A stretch of DNA of 12,102 bases, taken from Bacteroidota bacterium (GTDB lineage Bacteria > Bacteroidota > Ignavibacteria > Ignavibacteriales > Melioribacteraceae). Under the pieces are notes generated by a model. The model did not search any database. It was not told the DNA's origin and was given only the letters and a program-made list of their open reading frames with translations. The DNA lies in the NCBI GenBank assembly GCA_023447335.1, contig JAEXOD010000093.1:1-12102 (forward strand). The letters run 5' to 3'. Positions 1-7,279 of this stretch are shown here, piece by piece (position 1 is the stretch's first letter; every line of letters starts with the position of its first letter). The position numbers and the translations under genes were made by a program.

Positions 1-108
1 GGCTATAAATCTGCATATATTGTGCCAGCTGAAAAAACTGTACGTAACCTAGATTTAATACGTGAAAATAAAAATTTACAAAACTCTATGTTTTTTAGCC
101 TGATTTAA
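1..108 (+). CDS. Possible C-terminal end of a gene entering from the left
   Basis: Frame 1 is open from the left edge for 35 codons and stops with TAA at 106-108. Its base composition (about one third G+C in the first 60 bases) is richer than the very AT-rich DNA after it, which favours coding. The visible residues are hydrophilic, with a charged stretch (ENKNLQN) and a short hydrophobic end (MFFSLI). I do not recognise a family. An open stretch of this length can occur by chance, and a sigma-54-like site on the opposite strand lies inside it, so the call is tentative. If real, the gene converges on the response-regulator gene at 261-1586. Confidence 0.35.
   Translation, partial: GYKSAYIVPAEKTVRNLDLIRENKNLQNSMFFSLI
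12..27 (-). promoter_or_regulatory. Sigma-54 (-24/-12)-like promoter, pointing left
   Basis: Read on the minus strand, the site is TGGCAC, five bases, then ATGCA. The sigma-54 consensus is TGGCAC-N5-TTGCA, so ten of eleven conserved positions match, including the GG and GC pairs at the right spacing. Transcription would start near position 1 and leave the window. The next gene in from this side, on the same strand, encodes a sigma-54 activator with an intact GAFTGA loop. A chance match in AT-rich DNA, or inside the possible coding end at 1-108, cannot be excluded. Confidence 0.3.
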
Positions 109-143
109 CTGTTTTTAATACTTTGAAAATAAGGGGAAGCTAA

Positions 144-156
144 CAATAGGCTATTG
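144..156. promoter_or_regulatory. 13-bp dyad, possible operator or activator site
   Basis: CAATAG-G-CTATTG is a perfect 6-bp inverted repeat around one central base. The spacing is too tight for a hairpin loop and suits a dimeric DNA-binding protein. It lies about 145 bp upstream of the start point predicted from the sigma-54-like site at 12-27, a normal distance for an enhancer-type activator site. It is the least AT-dominated symmetric element in the gap, but it is short. Confidence 0.25.
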
Positions 157-221
157 ATCGGTTGAAAAGAATTGATATTTTATTTGTGAATATTGCGGAT
201 TTGTTTATTGGCTAATCTAAA

Positions 222-259
222 ATATTTTCAAAACGAAAATTTTATTTTCAAAATGAAAA
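222..259. repeat. Two tandem copies of a small dyad just after the activator gene
   Basis: The 17-base unit TATTTTCAAAAYGAAAA occurs at 223-239 and 243-259 with one difference (C or T). Each copy holds an ATTTTC/GAAAA(T) inverted repeat around five bases. The pair ends two bases before the response-regulator stop codon, in its 3' flank. It could be a weak bidirectional terminator between converging genes or a double protein-binding site. The stems have only one G-C pair each, so a strong intrinsic terminator is unlikely. Confidence 0.4.
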
Positions 260-260
260 A

Positions 261-1586
261 TTATTCAATTCCGTAATGTTGTAGTTTTCGATATAATGTG
301 GTTAATCCTATACCTAGTAACTCGGCAGTTTTTACTTTGTTTCTATCAGTAGAAATATATATTGCCGTAATATGCTCTTTTTCAGTTTCTTCAAGTGATA
401 TGCTTTTAGTCATTGGAAAAGCAGAATTAACAAAAAGTTCTTCAGGTAAGTTGGTTTTATCGATGGTATTTCCTTCAGCTAATAAAATCGTTCTTTCAAT
501 TATATTTTTTAGCTCACGAACATTACCCGGAAAAGAATAATTTGTTAAGGAGGAATAAAAATTTTCTGATATGAACTCAATGTTCTTAGTAAATTTTAAG
601 GCAAATAGCCTAATAAAATATTCGGAAAGTGGTATAATATCTTCTTTACGTTCGCGTAGAGGAGGGATAGTAATACTAATTACACTTATTCTATAGTATA
701 AATCGGCTCTAAAAGAGCCCTCAATTATGGATTGCTGAAGATTTTTATTAGTTGCCGAAATTATTCTAACATTAACATGTGTTTCTTTCGTATCACCTGC
801 TTTTATAAACGAGCTGTTTTCTAAAACACGTAACAATTTAGACTGTATTGAAACATCAAGTTCGCCGATTTCATCTAAAAACAAAGTTCCGCCGTTAGCT
901 TCTTCAAAAAGCCCAATTTTATTTTTTAAAGCACCTGTAAAAGCACCCGCTTTATATCCAAAAAGTTCGGATTCAATTAAATCTCTACTTATGGCGCTAC
1001 AGTTAACTGCAACAAAACTTTTATCCTTTCTATCACTATTTTGGTGAATGGCTTTTGCAAATATTTCTTTTCCTACTCCTGTTTCTCCCAAAAGCAAAAC
1101 ATTACTATCGGCTTTAGAAACCTTTTTAGCTAAATCCACACATTTTTTTATTGCTTCAGATGAGCCGGTTACTTGTGACACCCAGTTATCGGTTAATTCA
1201 GTATCAGAAAGCTTTTTTAGAAGGTTAATTTTATCTACGGCTTTGTTAAGTATAGGAATTATTTTATTGTCATCATCTCCTTTTGTAATATAGTCGAATG
1301 CTCCTGCTTTTATTGCTTTTACACCGTCTTCAATGGTGCCGTAAGCGGTAAGCATTATTATTTCACCAAAAGGGTTTATTGATTTAAACTCAGGTATTAG
1401 ATCAATACCGTTAATATCAGGCAACCGAACATCAGAAATAATAATATTAATTTCGTTGTCGTTTCTTAATAATTGTAATGCTGTTTTACCGTTTACGGCA
1501 GTTAATACAATATAACCTTCCAAACGTATTAATTGAGATAATAGCAATAAAATAGCTTCTTCGTCATCAATAATTAAAACTTTCAT
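261..1586 (-). CDS. NtrC-family sigma-54-dependent response regulator
   Basis: This is a 441-residue two-component regulator that activates sigma-54 promoters when phosphorylated. Domains in order are: receiver (1-120) with acidic D7/D8, phospho-acceptor D52 in IISDVRLP, T80 and K102; AAA+ ATPase (about 140-370) with Walker A GETGVGKE (167-174), the sigma-54-contacting GAFTGA loop (214-219), Walker B LFLDE (235-239), arginine-finger region FRADLYYR (292-299) and sensor II PGNVREL (353-359); then a Fis-type helix-turn-helix (about 400-441). All catalytic motifs are intact and the length is normal for the family. The start is ATG with a weak AGGA three bases upstream. No partner kinase adjoins it here; the hybrid kinase at the right edge is nearly 10 kb away. 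The target genes are unknown. The gap upstream is shared with the divergent envelope operon, so co-regulation is possible. Confidence 0.95.
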   Translation of the reverse strand: MKVLIIDDEEAILLLLSQLIRLEGYIVLTAVNGKTALQLLRNDNEINIIISDVRLPDINGIDLIPEFKSINPFGEIIMLTAYGTIEDGVKAIKAGAFDYITKGDDDNKIIPILNKAVDKINLLKKLSDTELTDNWVSQVTGSSEAIKKCVDLAKKVSKADSNVLLLGETGVGKEIFAKAIHQNSDRKDKSFVAVNCSAISRDLIESELFGYKAGAFTGALKNKIGLFEEANGGTLFLDEIGELDVSIQSKLLRVLENSSFIKAGDTKETHVNVRIISATNKNLQQSIIEGSFRADLYYRISVISITIPPLRERKEDIIPLSEYFIRLFALKFTKNIEFISENFYSSLTNYSFPGNVRELKNIIERTILLAEGNTIDKTNLPEELFVNSAFPMTKSISLEETEKEHITAIYISTDRNKVKTAELLGIGLTTLYRKLQHYGIE

Positions 1587-1761
1587 AAATCCTAAAATTA
1601 CATATATTAAATATAACGAAATTAAGAATTTAATAGAAGTAACAACAGATAAATTAAATTTAAGGTGGTTGAGTTAATTTCGGGAACAACTTAATAGTAA
1701 TTTTGGTATTTGTTAAGACAACATTTTTTTTTATCTTTCCTAATTAAATTATTTAAATTGT

Positions 1762-2505
1762 ATGATGAAAAGACTAATATTATTTTTTATTGCCGCACTA
1801 CTAATTACAAATTGTTCAAGTTCGGTTGATACAACCACTTTAAACCCTGATCAACATCTGGAATATGCGATGAAATTATTTGAAGATGAAGATTATGAAG
1901 ATTGTATAACTGAGTTTCAAGCAATTCTATTACAATATCCGGGTAATCAAGTAAATGACGATGCACAATTCTTTTTGGGGATGACTTATTTTAACCGAGA
2001 CCAATATTTGTTGGCTGCATATGAATACAGTAAGTTAATTAAAGGAATACCCGGCAGTCCTTTTGTTCCACAGGCACAGTATATGCTCGCGGAGTGTTAT
2101 TATCAACTTTCACCTCCGTATCCTTTAGATCAAGCTTATACAAAAAAAGCTATTGACGAGTATCAAGCATTTATTGATTTTTTCCCTAAAGACGGGAAAA
2201 TTGGTGATGCGGAAGCTAAGATTGCCGAATTACGAGATAAGTTGGCTTTAAAGGAATATAATAGCGCCTCAATTTATGAAAAGATGGAATATAATTTAGC
2301 GGCTATTGATTATTATCAAGCTGTATTTGAAAATTACCATGATACAAAATATGCTCCTTTGTCACTTTATAAAAAAATAAAACTATTAGTTGCTAAAGAT
2401 AGAATTGGCGAAGCACTTTCGGACATATCTACTTTCTTAAGCAGATATCCTAAAGACGAAAATGCGGTTGAAATTCAACAATTAGAAGCAGCTTTAAATA
2501 ATTAA
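1762..2505 (+). CDS. bamD: BamD/YfiO-like outer-membrane assembly lipoprotein
   Basis: BamD is the lipoprotein partner of BamA in the complex that inserts beta-barrel proteins into the outer membrane. The 247 residues match the usual length (about 245). The N-terminus is a lipoprotein signal (KR, hydrophobic stretch, LITNC-S) with the lipidated Cys at 18; Asn at -1 is unusual but seen in this broad group. Tetratricopeptide-type helices follow (about 31-110 and 165-245), and a central segment SPPYPLDQAYTKKAI (117-131) is characteristic of BamD, followed by a second FFPKDGKIGDA motif (140-150). There are two adjacent ATG codons and no Shine-Dalgarno site; I took the first. It heads a coupled operon: its TAA stop directly abuts the GTG start of the thioesterase gene. 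Fairly sure of the family; the BAM role is inferred. Confidence 0.88.
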   Translation: MMKRLILFFIAALLITNCSSSVDTTTLNPDQHLEYAMKLFEDEDYEDCITEFQAILLQYPGNQVNDDAQFFLGMTYFNRDQYLLAAYEYSKLIKGIPGSPFVPQAQYMLAECYYQLSPPYPLDQAYTKKAIDEYQAFIDFFPKDGKIGDAEAKIAELRDKLALKEYNSASIYEKMEYNLAAIDYYQAVFENYHDTKYAPLSLYKKIKLLVAKDRIGEALSDISTFLSRYPKDENAVEIQQLEAALNN

Positions 2506-2979
2506 GTGAATGAAGTGTTAACAAAAACAGTTAAAGAATCATTTATTACTATGACCGAGTTGGTTTTACCGAACCATACAAATCAACTTGGTAATTTGTT
2601 GGGCGGTCAATTAATGCATTGGATAGATATTTGTGCGGCTCTTGCTGCCTCAAAACATTCCAATGCTGTTTGTGTAACCGCTTCTGTTGATAAAATTGAT
2701 TTTCACTTACCGATAAAACTTGGGGAAGTAGTAACATTACTTGCCTCTGTTAACCGTACGTTTAACTCTTCTATGGAAGTGGGGGTAAAAGTTTACGGTG
2801 AATCACACGTTAAAGGAACAAAATTTCATACTAATTCGGCATATCTTACTTTTGTTAAAGTAGATAAAGACGGAAAACCGGAAAAAACATTTGAAATAAT
2901 ACCGGAAACAGATGAGGAAATACGGCGATATACTCAGGCACTTACAAGAAGAAATAACCGTCTTAAAATCCGCAGCTAA
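2506..2979 (+). CDS. Acyl-CoA thioesterase, hotdog fold (YciA/BACH type)
   Basis: It likely hydrolyses acyl-CoA to free fatty acid and CoA in the cytoplasm. The 157-residue protein has the family signature ELVLPNHTNQLGNLLGG (18-34) followed by LMHWIDICAALAA (36-48), which carries the conserved Asp41. Later segments TASVDKIDFHLPI (58-70) and the N-S-A-Y-L-T-F strand (110-116) also fit. The C-terminal charged helix (TDEEIRRYTQAL) is typical. The start is GTG immediately after the bamD stop; it is preferred because the family conservation begins at once (KTVKES), whereas the next ATG (codon 16) would cut into it. The last 68 bases overlap the next gene in another frame. It may remodel acyl chains for lipoprotein or membrane lipids given its neighbours, but that is inference. 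Confidence 0.9.
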   Translation: MNEVLTKTVKESFITMTELVLPNHTNQLGNLLGGQLMHWIDICAALAASKHSNAVCVTASVDKIDFHLPIKLGEVVTLLASVNRTFNSSMEVGVKVYGESHVKGTKFHTNSAYLTFVKVDKDGKPEKTFEIIPETDEEIRRYTQALTRRNNRLKIRS

Positions 2980-5041
2980 AAACCACGTTCTATTTTTTTT
3001 CTTCGCTTTTTTTATAACGGCATATGCTCAGCCATTACCTATTAATGGTTTTCTAAATTTATCCAAAACAACTATACCTAAAGACTTTAATTATTTTATA
3101 TTGAATAAAGGATCTGACGGTAATTCTGAGTTGGTTTTGTTCAAAGAGAACGGCTATGCTGTTATAAACCATTCTGAAAACGGTTTCGAAAAACCGGTAA
3201 TTCGTTCGCTAAATTTTTCGATTAGTAACGCAATAAAACTTTTTGACGAAAACAATGAAAGTATATTTGCAGCCATTGCAAGAAAAAATAGAGCAGTTTT
3301 AATTTTTTCATTATCCAAAGATGGCATAATTAGAATTATCGATTTTAATAAATATTTTACTTATCCTTCTGAAATAAACTGTTATTTTAATAATATAAAT
3401 AACAGCTTTACTTTAATAATTAGCGGTCAAAATTTTAGCGGATTGGCATTACTTGTTATTAATAGGCAAGGGAAAATAATTGAAAAAAACCATGTAAAAA
3501 ATACTTCATATAAATCGGCATATTTATTAGATCTAAATTGGGACTTTATTCCGGATATTGTTGCGTTTAATTCTATTTTTAATAAGCTTGATTTCTTATA
3601 CTCAAATGACGGAAAATCTTATTACAAAGAACGTGATTATACTTTTAATGATAAATGTAATAATATTCAGTTGTACGACATTAATAAAGACAGCTATTCG
3701 GACTTAATTGCTTCGGTTGGGGATAGTTTCGAAATATTATATGGTGATTCGGTTTACTCATATAATAAAAAAGATTTTATGAATGTTGGTCTAAAACCTG
3801 ATAATTTTGTTATAAAAGAATTAAATAACACCCAATTTACCGAGATAATTTTTAGTGAAAAAAAAACAAATAAATTATATGTTTTGTTTGAATTTGGACT
3901 TAACAAAAATATTAAGAAATTAGTAGAATACTCAACCGGAAATATTATAAAAACCGATATATATAAAGACGAACGTATGTCTAAGTTATTCTTTTTGGAT
4001 AATAAATACAACCTTTATTGTATTGAAAAAATAAATGAGATTAATGAAAAAATAAATTTATATTCGCCAAGCATAACAGGTACTATCGGGGGAGACTTAC
4101 CTTTAAGTACATTATTTTATATTGATAATGACAATTTGACTTTAAATGCAATTAGTATGGATAAAAATCTCTTTTCCGACTTGTTTACTTGTAGGATAGG
4201 AGATAGATATAGTAAGATTAAATTATTTAGTAAAGGGAACAAAAATTATTTTGTGATGACAAAGGGGGAATCAAATAACTTTGGATTTGCAGTACTAAAT
4301 TTACAAAACGGATTATTTAAAAGTAAACAGTATTTTAGTAAAAATCCTATACACGATTTTTCGGTGAATACGATTGATGAAGAATTGATTTTAACTTTAA
4401 TATTAAAACATAAGGGAAAAATAGAATTAATACGCTATAAATTGGATGAAGATGAACTAATATCTGATGAGTTTGTAAAAGTTGACGTAAATGTTTTTGA
4501 TGCAAAAGTGAATAATTTTGATCCTAATGATATATTTTATTGGAAATATGATAAAGAATATAACAATTTATTTTTGAATAAATATGATATTGAAAAAGAA
4601 AAAACAATTAAAATATCTGCAGTTAGTATTAAGGATCCGAGCAGTATAAAGATTAATTCGCTGTTTTTAAGACATGATAAACAACCCATATATTCGGCAA
4701 TTATAAATGTTGATTCGTTATTTTATTTAGCAACTTATAATTATAAAAACGGAAAACTTTTTATTACTGAATCCAAAAATATAAAGCAAGAGATTTTAAC
4801 AAATACAAGTATTGAAAACAAACTTGTTTGGTATAATAAATTTTTGTTTATTAATAATTCAAAAAAAGGTAATTTTGTTAAATTGGATATTTCGAATTTA
4901 AATGACGGCGGTATTGAAAAAATAGAATTGCCGTTTACGGATAATTATTTTATTACAACTATAAATAAAAAGCTATATCTTGTTTATATTACCGATAATA
5001 ACAACACAATTAAGTTTAAAGAAATAGGCGGCAACCGGTGA
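2912..5041 (+). CDS. Large exported protein with FG-GAP-like repeats, function unknown
   Basis: A 709-residue protein of no family I can name. A hydrophobic segment (26-36) followed by TAYA-Q suggests a signal peptide cut after Ala39. Two Asp-rich motifs resemble FG-GAP/VCBS beta-propeller calcium loops: LDLNWDFIPDIVAFN (206-220) and YDINKDSYSDLIAS (255-268). Most of the rest is repeated short beta-strand text rich in Asn, Lys, Ile and Phe, fitting a beta-propeller. I see no T9SS sorting domain, lipobox or membrane anchor at the end, so it is probably periplasmic or released by an unknown route. The start is problematic: ATG at 2912 is the only standard start before the signal peptide, giving a 25-residue N-region and a 68-bp overlap with the thioesterase gene. 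Its TGA stop overlaps the GTG start of the metalloprotease gene by four bases, suggesting the two products work together. Confidence 0.8.
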   Translation: MRKYGDILRHLQEEITVLKSAAKNHVLFFFFAFFITAYAQPLPINGFLNLSKTTIPKDFNYFILNKGSDGNSELVLFKENGYAVINHSENGFEKPVIRSLNFSISNAIKLFDENNESIFAAIARKNRAVLIFSLSKDGIIRIIDFNKYFTYPSEINCYFNNINNSFTLIISGQNFSGLALLVINRQGKIIEKNHVKNTSYKSAYLLDLNWDFIPDIVAFNSIFNKLDFLYSNDGKSYYKERDYTFNDKCNNIQLYDINKDSYSDLIASVGDSFEILYGDSVYSYNKKDFMNVGLKPDNFVIKELNNTQFTEIIFSEKKTNKLYVLFEFGLNKNIKKLVEYSTGNIIKTDIYKDERMSKLFFLDNKYNLYCIEKINEINEKINLYSPSITGTIGGDLPLSTLFYIDNDNLTLNAISMDKNLFSDLFTCRIGDRYSKIKLFSKGNKNYFVMTKGESNNFGFAVLNLQNGLFKSKQYFSKNPIHDFSVNTIDEELILTLILKHKGKIELIRYKLDEDELISDEFVKVDVNVFDAKVNNFDPNDIFYWKYDKEYNNLFLNKYDIEKEKTIKISAVSIKDPSSIKINSLFLRHDKQPIYSAIINVDSLFYLATYNYKNGKLFITESKNIKQEILTNTSIENKLVWYNKFLFINNSKKGNFVKLDISNLNDGGIEKIELPFTDNYFITTINKKLYLVYITDNNNTIKFKEIGGNR

Positions 5042-6648
5042 AAAAAATACACTTTTTTGCAATTTTGTTCTTTTTGATAGAATCCTATTCAATTGCCCAA
5101 AATATTGATTCGTTATATTATAAATTTTTAGAAATTAAAACAGGTCAAAAGTATGTTTCGGAAGGGAATAGACCAACTGAAGAAACATATGAAAAATGCG
5201 GAACAAGCATTATTAATAAAATTAAACTGAGTATTAATGCGTTTTCTAAAAATCAGCAAAACGTAATATATTCGTTGTTAGGAAGACCGGTAACAGAGAG
5301 TAGTATAGTAAGCCCAATGGGGAAATTTAGAATTCACTACGATAGTCAAGGGGAGAACAAACCGGGTTTTGATATTAATACGGCTGCAATAATTTTTGAT
5401 TCCGTTTATACTTTTGAAGTTGAAAAATTGGGCTATCCCGCACCTCCTGCGGATTTTGGAGGCGGCGGAGATGATTTGTATGACATTTACATAATTAATC
5501 AACCCGGCGGTATTTATGGATACACGGAAACCGAAACTTATCTTAGCAATGAAACTTATACAACATTTATGGTAGTTGATAATGATTTTATAAGGTATTA
5601 TTCTGAGGGACTTAACGGATTACGTGTTACGGCTGCCCACGAGTATCATCACGCAATACAGATGGGTAATTATATTTTGAGAGAAGAAGATACGTTTTAT
5701 TATGAGATAACCTCTACGGCAATGGAAGAATTTGTTTTTGATTACGTAAATGATTATTTCTATTATGTCACTTCGCTGATGAATAATCCTGCCAAAAATT
5801 TTAAAAGTTATAATTATAATTTTGCTTTATGGAATATTTATTTGAGAGAAAAATTCGGATATGATATTATAAAAAGAAGCTGGGAATTAATGAAAACGCA
5901 AACTGCTATGAATGCAATTTCAAGTTCAATAGCTGAATACGGATCAACATTTAAGGCAGAATTAAGTACGTTTGGTACTTGGTTGTATTTTGCGGGATAT
6001 AGATATAAACTAGGAAAGTATTTTCCCGATGCAAAGTATTTCCCTGCATTAAAAATATCCATGTCATATTCCTTTGCACCTCCTTTACAAATTATCGGGT
6101 TAAATTCTAATCCTTCTTCAAACAATTATATTAGATTTGGCTACGGAAGTGATACAGTTGTTACTATTATTACTAACGGTGATATAAGTACCGGAAATTT
6201 GGTGTGGGTGGATTACAGTTTAAGAAATAATGAAGAAACCGGATTTATTAAAATTAAAGACGGATATTATTATAAATATCAAGTTCCCGAAGCAAATAAA
6301 AATAGTTTTTGTTCTTCCGTAATATTAAATGATTCGTCATCGTTTAATAACGGAACCGGGTTTATTAGTTATGTTTACCCTCAACCTTTTGCCTATAGTA
6401 AAGATGGAGATTACGGAATCAACTTCCCGGTAAAAAGTAAAACCGGTTTAAATGTAAATCTGTTTATATACGATATTAATATGCAGTTGCGATATAACGG
6501 TACACATGGTTTTATTTCAGGTATTAATCCCTATATTAATTGGAACGGAATTACAGAGAACGGAAAACTTGCCGGCGGTGTTTATTTATACGTTACCGAA
6601 AGTGACGGTAAAATATTAAAAGGGAAATTTGCGGTTATCAATGATTAA
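5038..6648 (+). CDS. Putative T9SS-exported zinc metalloprotease (MXAN_6640-like)
   Basis: 536 residues. A signal peptide (MKKIHFFAILFFLIESYSIA, cut before Gln21) is followed by a protease-like domain. The zincin motif HEYHH is at 201-205 (His201, Glu202, His205) within a helix AAHEYHHAIQ, and a nearby TSTAMEEF (225-232) offers Glu230/231 as the likely third zinc ligand. The upstream GGGGDDLYDIYI and GGIYGYTETE segments (141-166) match the MXAN_6640 family of putative metalloproteases as I know it. The C-terminal 90 residues (about 447-536) look like a T9SS type A or FlgD-like sorting domain: YPQPF, an IYDI strand, WNGITENGKLAGGVYLY and KGKFAVI at the end. It should therefore cross the outer membrane by type IX secretion. 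The start is GTG in a GTGA overlap with the preceding stop. Protease activity and substrate are inferred. Confidence 0.85.
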   Translation: MKKIHFFAILFFLIESYSIAQNIDSLYYKFLEIKTGQKYVSEGNRPTEETYEKCGTSIINKIKLSINAFSKNQQNVIYSLLGRPVTESSIVSPMGKFRIHYDSQGENKPGFDINTAAIIFDSVYTFEVEKLGYPAPPADFGGGGDDLYDIYIINQPGGIYGYTETETYLSNETYTTFMVVDNDFIRYYSEGLNGLRVTAAHEYHHAIQMGNYILREEDTFYYEITSTAMEEFVFDYVNDYFYYVTSLMNNPAKNFKSYNYNFALWNIYLREKFGYDIIKRSWELMKTQTAMNAISSSIAEYGSTFKAELSTFGTWLYFAGYRYKLGKYFPDAKYFPALKISMSYSFAPPLQIIGLNSNPSSNNYIRFGYGSDTVVTIITNGDISTGNLVWVDYSLRNNEETGFIKIKDGYYYKYQVPEANKNSFCSSVILNDSSSFNNGTGFISYVYPQPFAYSKDGDYGINFPVKSKTGLNVNLFIYDINMQLRYNGTHGFISGINPYINWNGITENGKLAGGVYLYVTESDGKILKGKFAVIND

Positions 6649-7279
6649 TTATACGGTAGAATTAGAAAATATCACAAAAACATTCGGACGAAGGCTTATA
6701 TTTAAAAATATTTCTATTAAATTAAATGCTCCTTCTGTTATTGGGATATCGGGGCGTAACGGAGCAGGAAAATCTACATTTGTAAAAATATTGGCTGGAT
6801 TAATTTCTCCGTCAAAAGGAAAAGTTAAACATTACTTGTCAGATAAGTTAATAGAAACTGAAAAAGTATTTAAACATTTAGGGTTCGTTTCTCCGTACTT
6901 AGTTCTGTACGATGAATTTACCGCAACGGAAAATCTATTTTACTATTGCAAGATAAGAAACATAGATTATGATAAAAGCTTTGCAAAAGAATTACTTGAA
7001 AAAGTAAATTTATATGATAGAAGGAATGATTTAGTTAAAACTTATTCGTCAGGAATGAAACAAAGATTAAAATATGCGTTTGCATTAATACATAAACCCA
7101 GTTTAATAATTTTAGATGAACCGACAAGTAATTTAGATAATTCCGGCAAACAAGTTGTTTATGAGTTTATTGAAACTTACGGTAAAGAAAAACTAGTAAT
7201 TGTAGCTTCCAATGAACAGTCTGATTTAGATTATTGCAACGAGATTATTGAATTAGAAAAATTCAAAGAGAAAGTATGA
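6641..7279 (+). CDS. ccmA: ABC transporter ATP-binding protein, CcmA-like
   Basis: A 212-residue single ATPase domain that would power the membrane protein encoded next, as CcmA does for CcmB in cytochrome c maturation. Walker A is GRNGAGKS (38-45), the ABC signature is YSSGMKQR (135-142), Walker B is LIILDEP (155-161) with catalytic Glu160, and the D-loop is SNLD. Two positions are unusual: the Q-loop region (FVSPYLVLY, 82-90) has Ser where Gln is common, and the switch position carries Asn191 (VASNE) instead of His. I start at ATG 6641, overlapping the previous gene by eight bases (ATGATTAA); a TTG twelve bases upstream is open but the protein's family-like sequence begins at INYTVELEN. The CcmA name rests on the CcmB-like partner; other ABC exporter ATPases are similar. 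Confidence 0.85.
   Translation: MINYTVELENITKTFGRRLIFKNISIKLNAPSVIGISGRNGAGKSTFVKILAGLISPSKGKVKHYLSDKLIETEKVFKHLGFVSPYLVLYDEFTATENLFYYCKIRNIDYDKSFAKELLEKVNLYDRRNDLVKTYSSGMKQRLKYAFALIHKPSLIILDEPTSNLDNSGKQVVYEFIETYGKEKLVIVASNEQSDLDYCNEIIELEKFKEKV

Noticed and set aside
1654..1663. TTAAATTTAA palindrome in the divergent gap
   Set aside because: Pure A/T symmetry of this length is expected by chance here.
1698..1705. TAATTTTG, a match to the Bacteroidota -7 element TAnnTTTG, before the BamD-like gene
   Set aside because: The nearest TTG upstream is 26 bp away rather than about 20, and such words are common in this AT-rich DNA. I do not claim a promoter.
2990..3013. T-rich run as a frameshift site or terminator between the thioesterase and the next gene
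   Set aside because: No start codon in another frame would be joined by a shift, there is no preceding GC-rich stem, and the run encodes the Phe-rich signal peptide core.
5838..6125. 95-codon open frame opposite the metalloprotease gene
   Set aside because: It lies wholly within a well-supported gene, has no recognisable motif, and reflects the lack of stops opposite AT-rich codons. Other antisense frames at 298-540, 1048-1293, 2549-2737, 3754-4011, 5278-5502 and 10564-10758 were dropped for the same reason.
6629..6640. TTG start twelve bases upstream of the CcmA-like gene
   Set aside because: It adds four residues read from within the previous gene. The ATG at 6641 fits the operon's short overlaps and the protein's natural beginning.
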